Positions 17,376-22,965 of a DNA stretch of 22,965 nt are shown here, in pieces. The translations under genes were made by a program, and so were the position numbers. The stretch lies in the NCBI GenBank assembly GCA_001579985.1, contig LRSR01011171.1:1-22965 (forward strand), written 5' to 3'. Position 1 is the stretch's first letter. Every line of letters starts with the position of its first letter. The DNA comes from Hypsibius dujardini (taxonomy: Eukaryota > Tardigrada > Eutardigrada > Parachela > Hypsibiidae). Below the pieces are notes generated by a model that saw nothing but the letters and a program-made list of their open reading frames with translations, was not told the DNA's origin and ran no database searches.

Positions 17376-20300
17376 CCACGTAATTAGACGGGACTTGAAA
17401 TCCGTATCTTTCCGGTTGCTTTCGGTCACGGCGCGGTCGATTAGCAATTTCGGTAGTCAAATCACTATGTTGCCAAAAGGTCATTGGAATAGAGTCCTCG
17501 CCACCAGAGACGTAGGAAGAGACAGATGGCAATATGGCCATAGGTTGAGAGCCAACAGAACCAGAAACAAGAGAAGAACCAGAACCGGAATTGCCGATAG
17601 CCTCAGAGTTTACAACATCGGTAGGTGAGATATCATCTGTAAATAGATCACTCACGCCCTCTTCGGCGTCGTTAACTCCCACCTCGGCAGCTTGCTGCCA
17701 AAATTGGTCATCATCTTCGTCTGTTTCGCGAACGTTATATAATTTCAAACGTTCAACATGAACAATTCGCAATTTTTTTCGGCCTTTTAATGAACAAATT
17801 TTCACATTTACGGGACTGGTTTGTTCAACCACAAGAAATGGGCCCTTCCAACGACGGAGAAATTTTGTCGCTAAACCGGCCGCCCCAACTGGTTTCCATT
17901 CTAGTACCAACTGACCGGGTTCGTATGCGACCTGTCGGCGATTTTGGTTGAACCTAGGTGCTTCCTTATCGTGCGTTTTATTCACCTTAGAGAGCGACAC
18001 CTGTCGGGCCATTCCCAACCAATCGTTTATAAGAGAAGCGTATTCGGTAGGGTTGGTTATTTCGGTCCACCCATCATAATCAAGAGCCAGGTCAAGGGGA
18101 GTTACTGCTCGACGACCATGTACCAGTTCAAACGGTATATACCCAGTTGTTTCTTGAATCATAGTATTAATGGCAAATTCGGCAAAAGGTATAACCGAAT
18201 CCCAATTTTTTTGATTTTCAGTCACAAATTGCGACAAAATAGTACCTACTGTTTTGTTCAATCTCTCACAAACACCATCAGTTTGCGGGTGATATGCGGT
18301 CGTTAAAAGGTGTTTGATATTCATCAATTTCAAAATTTGTTGCATGGCTGAACCCCGAAAATGTAGGCCACGGTCGGACAGAATTTCACGCACCATGCCG
18401 TGTTTGAGAATAATGTTTTCGACCAGAAATTTTGCAGCGTTATTGGCAGTTGCCGCCGGGAAAGCACGTAAAAACACGTACTTCGTGAATGGGCAAATTG
18501 CTGCTAAGACTACGGTATTTCGGCGACAAGTGACTGGATATGGACCAGAGTAATCCATATGTACCCGAACAAAAGGACCAACCACAGGCAAAGGTTGAAG
18601 ATAACCGGGTTTCTTTTGTGGGGGGTTGTTCTTATGTTGACAAGACTCGCAAGACGCAACAAAACGGGTCACGTGTTCAACAACGCCAGGGAACCAATAC
18701 CGATCCCGGATACGCTCGTACGTGCGGGCAACGCCTAAATGGCCAGAGGTTAAAGCATCGTGTGCTTCACGCAAAACAGACGCCCGAAGAGACTTCGGTA
18801 TGACAAGCAAAAGAAACGGACAGTTATCACGGAAGACCTTGCGGTATAAAATATCCTTTTTCAACACATAGAAGACTGCCTTTTCATGACGTTTCTGGCC
18901 ACCATCTTCTTTCTCTAATAGAGAAATAAAAGGGCCACAAAACGGATCGGAACGTTGTAATTGTCGAATGTCAATTAAAGGCATAAAAAGCAAGGGAACC
19001 GTAAACAGCGCGGGAGACGGTTCTTCGGTATCATCCACAGGAAAACGACTTAATGCGTCCGCCAGCACGTTTTCTTTCCCCGGTCGATAAACGACTTGAA
19101 AAACAAAGGGTGCTATTCGGTAAACCCATTTAGCTAAACGACCCACTGGATTTTTTGCCTTAAGTAATGGAACAATTGCGGAATGATCCGTAACAACTTT
19201 AAATGGAATATTCCCAGATAAATACTGTTGGAATTTTTCTATTCCGAAAACTACAGCCAAAAGTTCAAGTTCGGTAGCACTATAACGACGCTGGGATTTG
19301 TTTAATTTTTTGGACGCAAAAGCAACTGTTCGTTCTTCACCACTGGTTTCTCGTTGAATAAGAACAGCTCCTAAACCAATTCCAGACGCATCCGTGTGAA
19401 TTTCAGTTGGTAATTCAGAATCAAAATGACGAATGATTGGGGATGTTTGAAAATGAGATTTCACCAAATCAAAGGCGACTTGTTGATCAGGGCCCCAATT
19501 AAATCGAACGTTCTTTTCCGTCAAGGCAATTAAAGGCTCGGCAATGTCAGCCATGTTCGGTATGAATCGATGATAATAATTTGCAAGACCCAAAAAAGCC
19601 TGTATTCCTTTGAGCTCTGTTGGCACAGGAAAATTCAAAATTGCTCGAATTTTAGCCGCATTTGGCTCAACCCCAAGTCCAGAAATTTGATGACCCAAAA
19701 AATCAAGCTTTTTGAAACCGAAAAAGCATTTCGAAACTTTCAGTTTCAATCCACTCTGGCGCAATCGCCTTAGGACTTCTTTTAAATGAATTAAGTGGGA
19801 TTCGAAATTCGCTGAGAAAATCACAAAATCGTCTAAATATGGCAAAATGAAATGCAGTTTCACGTCTTTGAAAATAAAATTGATAATTCTGGTGAACGTG
19901 GCCACAGCATTACAAAGACCAAAGGGCATGGGTTTGAAACAATACATCCCTCCCCCTGGAATAATAAAAGCTGTTTTATGTTGATCTTCTTTTTTTACAT
20001 CCACATTCCAATAACCCGAAAACAAATCCAGTGAAGTGTAAATGGAACTTCCACTGAGGCAATCGAACAAAGTTTGGGGATGGGTTATATTGTATCTGTC
20101 TTTCCGCGTAATGGAATTCAAATCTCTGTAATCGATTGCAATTCTAGCCGTTCGATCTTTTTTGAAAACTACAACACAATTGGACGCGTAGTCGGCCTCA
20201 TCAGCGGCACATTCCCGAATGACATCCATTTTTTTCATTTCTTCGACTTGAGATAAAATTTCCTGTTGAGCCCAACGACTAAACCGACGCTCCTTCTGTT

Positions 20301-22395
20301 TGATGGGCACATTGGTACCCACATCGATCGAGTGTTCGCCAATTAGACAGTGACCCAGTCGTTTATTTTTAGTTGGAAAAACATCTGGTTCGGATTTTAA
20401 AACTGCAATCAACTGATCTTTTTCTGAAGTTGTCAATTCTGATCCCAAATTTAAATTTTGCCAAACACTGTCGTCCACTTCTTCGGGTGGCCAAGCATGT
20501 TCGGTAGCTCGCTGACTAGGCAGCCACATCTCTTCTTTTTCGACTTCGGTAGGATCGTCCTCGAGGCCCTCAAAACTGATGAGTTCAGACGTGTCGAATG
20601 CCGAAATATCAGATTTTAGAGGTGATCTAAGAGTGGGCGGGACTGAAGGGGTTGACAACGAATCAAAACATTTCACATTTTGAACTGGATTTGGAATGAC
20701 TTCGGTAGCCGCAGACACGGCTTGAGTCACGGCATGAACCACATCGGTAGGCACTGATGGAGGGTAAAAGCATGTGTCATTGTCGTTTGTTTCAAAGGGG
20801 AAAGCGGTAAATGCAGGAAGAGGCACAGGCAAATTGTCAGGTGACATGTCACGTAATAGGACAGACAATCGAACGCCATCTTCGGTTTCAGCATTGGACA
20901 AATACAAACTACGAAAATTCAGCAAAAACGGAGATTTAACAAGAAAATCCATGCCTAATAAAATGTCGTAGGCGAAATCGACAACAGCACAAACACCAGT
21001 GCAGAAAAAACCAAGCAATTTAATGTCTAATTTGCAAGCTTCTTCAATGCGCAACTGACTACCGTCGGCCACAGAGACATTTGGACCAGTCCACTTAACG
21101 GTAGGGATACGATTTAATGCGACAAAATTTTGGCTCACTAGACATATTCCACTTCCTGTGTCAAGCACGCAGTCGGCTGGTATACCATTGGCCAAAATTT
21201 TACAATTTAATGCACCAACAATGCCAGCACGTGACAAGCGATCGACAAAACCGACTTCGGTAGGACAAGAAATAGACGCGACCGGTACAGGCAGACCAAC
21301 ATACGATGGCACGTTATACTGAGACGGAGCAGCCGTATTAGAGACTGGTGTTTGAGAGGGCACGAATGACGGAGTCGGTGAAGTGACAAAATATTGTGGG
21401 ACGGCGGGTAAAGCTAATTGGCCGGTTTGCGTTACAACCGGGGGAGGAACCGAGACAGTAGGCTGTGACTGGTGAAACTGCGGCTGTGTAGAGACGTAAG
21501 GTAGAGCCTGCGGAAAAGGTTGGCCTGGTAAAAGCATCGGTTGCGAAAAACGGCCGTCCGTGTTTAATGACGCCTGAGGGGGTGGGTACACGTAAGTAGG
21601 TTGCAGGCGGGTTTGATCATTTTGCGAGCGGTAATTATTGTTGGAATTTTGTTGATGCCTGAAGTTATTATTAATGACATCATTACGGCGTCGAAAGTTT
21701 GCGTTGTTTTTTTGTAGACAAAATCGGCTAATGTGACTTGTCACTCCGCAAGTGAAGCACTTACGTAAATTACCGTTCGGATCAATCACTCTGTTTACAT
21801 TCTGAGTGGTTGCAGTGACTGTATTCCCTACAGGCTGATTGGTTGGGCGACCGACCTGTAATTGCAGCTGTTTGATTTGATCACGTAACCTGTCCATTTC
21901 TGTCTCCTGGTTTGCACTGCGCACTGTCTTATCTAATTGATCGGCACAAGATGGATGCGGTGTATTGGCATAATTTGGCACAACAGCCGGAACGATAGCT
22001 GACTTAATGGCAGTGCTCGGTTGCCCTAACACTGAAGCCCAAACAGCAGCTTCAAGCGGATTGGTCATCGCCGAATGTGGTAAGTTGACGCCAAATGGAA
22101 AACGATCATTAGTGAGATTCGACGTGAGCGCTAATGGAGACCCTAATGCAGTTTGGCCATAATTCAACGTAGATGCGAGCGAGGCGGCAAATGCATTAGC
22201 CTCTACTGTTCGGTTCGTAGGCACAGTTAATGATGCAATTAAATTCTGTGTGACTGGGCTGAATGAACTAGTCAGCTGCTGCAGGGTTGCTTTTTGATCA
22301 TACATTTCCATTCGTCGAATGTTTTTCAACATGTTTTTGAATTCGTCCACCGTTTTAGGTTGATCTTTGACAAAATATTTTTTCTCATGCGCCGA
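17341..22395 (-). CDS. pol: Gag C-terminal part and Pol polyprotein (CCHC, PR, RT, RNase H, IN)
   Basis: The frame is open from 22395 to 16036 (2,120 codons), the last part being env. The order is: rest of Gag with a coiled-coil-like segment, a CCHC knuckle (C-F-T-C-G and H-I-S-R-F-C, 21718-21759), a Pro/Gln-rich linker, aspartic protease with D-T-G-S-G (Asp codon at 21162), RT with F-G-L-C-N and Y-L-D-D (19828-19839), RNase H with H-T-D-A-S and L-A-D-A-L, and integrase. Integrase has an H-H-C-C zinc finger (H-D-A-L, G-H-L-G, C-E-S-C) and a D,D-35-E triad (H-M-D-Y, L-S-D-R-G, C-E-R-L). A GPY/F module (R-R-W-K-G-P-F) follows. Pol is read in the same frame as gag without a frameshift signal. 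All catalytic residues I can check are present, so this part looks functional. The lower limit is set at the env ATG region. Confidence 0.9.
17740..18765 (-). other. Integrase with GPY/F module
   Basis: The zinc-binding H-H-C-C region lies at about 18640-18762. The catalytic D, D and E are spaced 59 and 35 residues apart. The GPY/F module (W-K-G-P-F) of this Gypsy subgroup lies at about 17835-17850. There is no chromodomain that I can recognise; the C-terminus ends in acidic and Ser/Gly-rich linkers. Confidence 0.88.
19050..19430 (-). other. RNase H domain
   Basis: H-T-D-A-S-G, A-T-E-L-E-L, V-T-D-H-S-A and L-A-D-A-L-S-R give the D-E-D-D set of a retroelement RNase H. It directly follows RT, as usual. 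Confidence 0.88.
19650..20341 (-). other. Reverse transcriptase domain
   Basis: Recognisable blocks are I-A-I-D-Y-R-D-L-N, S-L-D-L-F-S-G-Y, M-P-F-G-L-C-N-A, the catalytic Y-L-D-D (19828-19839) and F-L-G-H-Q-I-S. This is a Ty3/Gypsy-type RT with all three catalytic aspartates. Confidence 0.93.
20926..21219 (-). other. Aspartic protease domain
   Basis: V-L-D-T-G-S-G is the active-site loop, and I-L-L-G-M-D-F-L about 65 residues later is the typical closing motif of retropepsins. It would cut the polyprotein. Confidence 0.88.
21718..21759 (-). other. CCHC zinc knuckle (nucleocapsid)
   Basis: The spacing is C-x2-C-x4-H-x4-C, the standard retroviral nucleocapsid knuckle that binds genomic RNA. 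It is followed by an Asn/Arg-rich stretch. Confidence 0.92.
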
Positions 22396-22965
22396 CTAAC
22401 CCATGAACAAATGAGAAAGTTTTTCTTCTTCGGTAGCTTTCGGATTGATAATGCGTAGCATACCGAGGACGTGCTGGACATAAGATAAAGGTGCCTCATT
22501 CAACAATTTTTGTCCGGTCATTCCAGCCAAATCAAAATCAATCTGGTCTTTCGAAAATTCTCTGCAAAAAGCCTGCTGCAGATCAATCCAGCCTAAATTT
22601 TTGTTGTTTGTATACCACTTAAAAGCGGTATCACGGAGTCCGGTAGAAAAATGCCTCAATCGATCGTCGTCAGTCCATTTATGAGCCGTGGCCACACCCT
22701 CGAACTTTTCAAGATATTCATCTCCGTCTTCGGTAGGTTCACCCTTGAACTTCGGTAGGTCTCGCGAACTGACAGTTTTCGTACCACTAGTACCTAATCG
22801 ATCAAGCAATTTATCGAACTGATCGGAAGTGAATTGGGCCATTTTTTCAGAAACAACAGTACCTACTAAGTGGGTGGACAGCTCACGATCGTTATCGATC
22901 GATTCTAGACTAGCCTCACTTGCTTCGTCTTCGGAAATCAGATTATCGAAAGGGTTAGACCGCTC
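22396..22965 (-). CDS. gag: Gag N-terminal part, cut by TAG at 22396 and by the window edge
   Basis: The region with W-T-D-D-D-R-L-R-H-F and F-K-W-Y-T-N-N has the look of a Retrotrans_gag capsid domain. The frame ends at a TAG (22396-22398), but the same frame is open immediately after it and carries the remainder of Gag and Pol. Upstream of the ATG at 22842 the frame is also open to the window edge, so that ATG may be internal and the true start lies beyond 22965. Gag forms the particle shell. The early TAG would truncate it unless suppressed, and its surroundings do not match known strong readthrough contexts. Confidence 0.8.
   Translation of the reverse strand, partial: ERSNPFDNLISEDEASEASLESIDNDRELSTHLVGTVVSEKMAQFTSDQFDKLLDRLGTSGTKTVSSRDLPKFKGEPTEDGDEYLEKFEGVATAHKWTDDDRLRHFSTGLRDTAFKWYTNNKNLGWIDLQQAFCREFSKDQIDFDLAGMTGQKLLNEAPLSYVQHVLGMLRIINPKATEEEKLSHLFMG

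Larger units (their letters stand above)
13651..22965 (-). mobile_element. Ty3/Gypsy LTR retrotransposon with env-like gene (5' end beyond window)
   Basis: In sense order (minus strand) it has gag, CCHC, protease, reverse transcriptase, RNase H, integrase, GPY/F module, env-like glycoprotein, an extra ORF, polypurine tract and a 3' LTR. PR-RT-RH-IN order is the Ty3/Gypsy order. The 5' LTR, primer-binding site and gag start lie beyond 22965. It lies antisense 75 nt after the GTGAGT donor ending exon 13391-13575 of lectin gene 2, so it is probably an intron insertion. Coding is nearly intact with two TAG stops and no frameshift that I can find, which suggests a young copy. Confidence 0.88.

Noticed and set aside
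15475-20256. Plus-strand ORFs of 60-120 codons within the retroelement
   Set aside because: All are antisense shadows of gag, pol or env with no recognisable domain.

Overview
The window reads as nuclear DNA of an invertebrate metazoan; I cannot name the species. The evidence is GT-AG introns of 61-585 nt whose phases close exactly across 17 exons, a type I membrane receptor built from tandem C-type lectin domains (CTLDs), many simple-sequence arrays, and a retrovirus-like Ty3/Gypsy element. No bacterial feature is present.

Region 1 (1-8118, + strand) is the 3' part of a large mannose-receptor-like gene. It encodes one partial and nine complete CTLDs, a threonine/proline-rich stalk, one transmembrane helix and a tail of about 61 residues carrying an F-x-N-x-x-Y endocytosis-type motif. 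Its 5' end lies outside the window. Three interdomain introns carry (CTGT)n arrays, one carries (CACAGA)n, and the last carries a 9-bp minisatellite that stays open in the reading frame. Two AATAAA signals follow at 8353 and 8365.

Region 2 (8119-10525) is intergenic. It holds a 24-bp minisatellite of about 20 copies, a 194-bp segment bounded by perfect 21-nt inverted arms enclosing GC-box/CRE/ETS-like sites, and a second, unrelated 24-bp array of four copies.

Region 3 (10526-13575, + strand) is a second, smaller CTLD gene with a signal peptide and two CTLDs. It looks damaged: there is an in-frame TAA in the first CTLD, an unresolved exon junction in the second, and a decayed duplicate of a CTLD exon in an intron. 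Its introns also hold a 38-bp tandem array ending in a long imperfect hairpin, and an AACTAC-type array.

Region 4 (13651-22965, - strand) is a Ty3/Gypsy LTR retrotransposon lying just after a splice donor of lectin gene 2, so it probably sits in that gene's intron in antisense orientation. In element order it has gag (5' end beyond the window), CCHC zinc knuckle, aspartic protease, reverse transcriptase, RNase H, integrase with GPY/F module, an env-like glycoprotein, a fourth unrecognised ORF with a PPPY motif, a polypurine tract and a putative 194-bp 3' LTR. Gag, pol and env share one reading frame, broken only by two TAG codons. The element is also strongly enriched on its sense strand for the 8-mer CTACCGAA. 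The accessory ORF and this motif are the best candidates for something undescribed.
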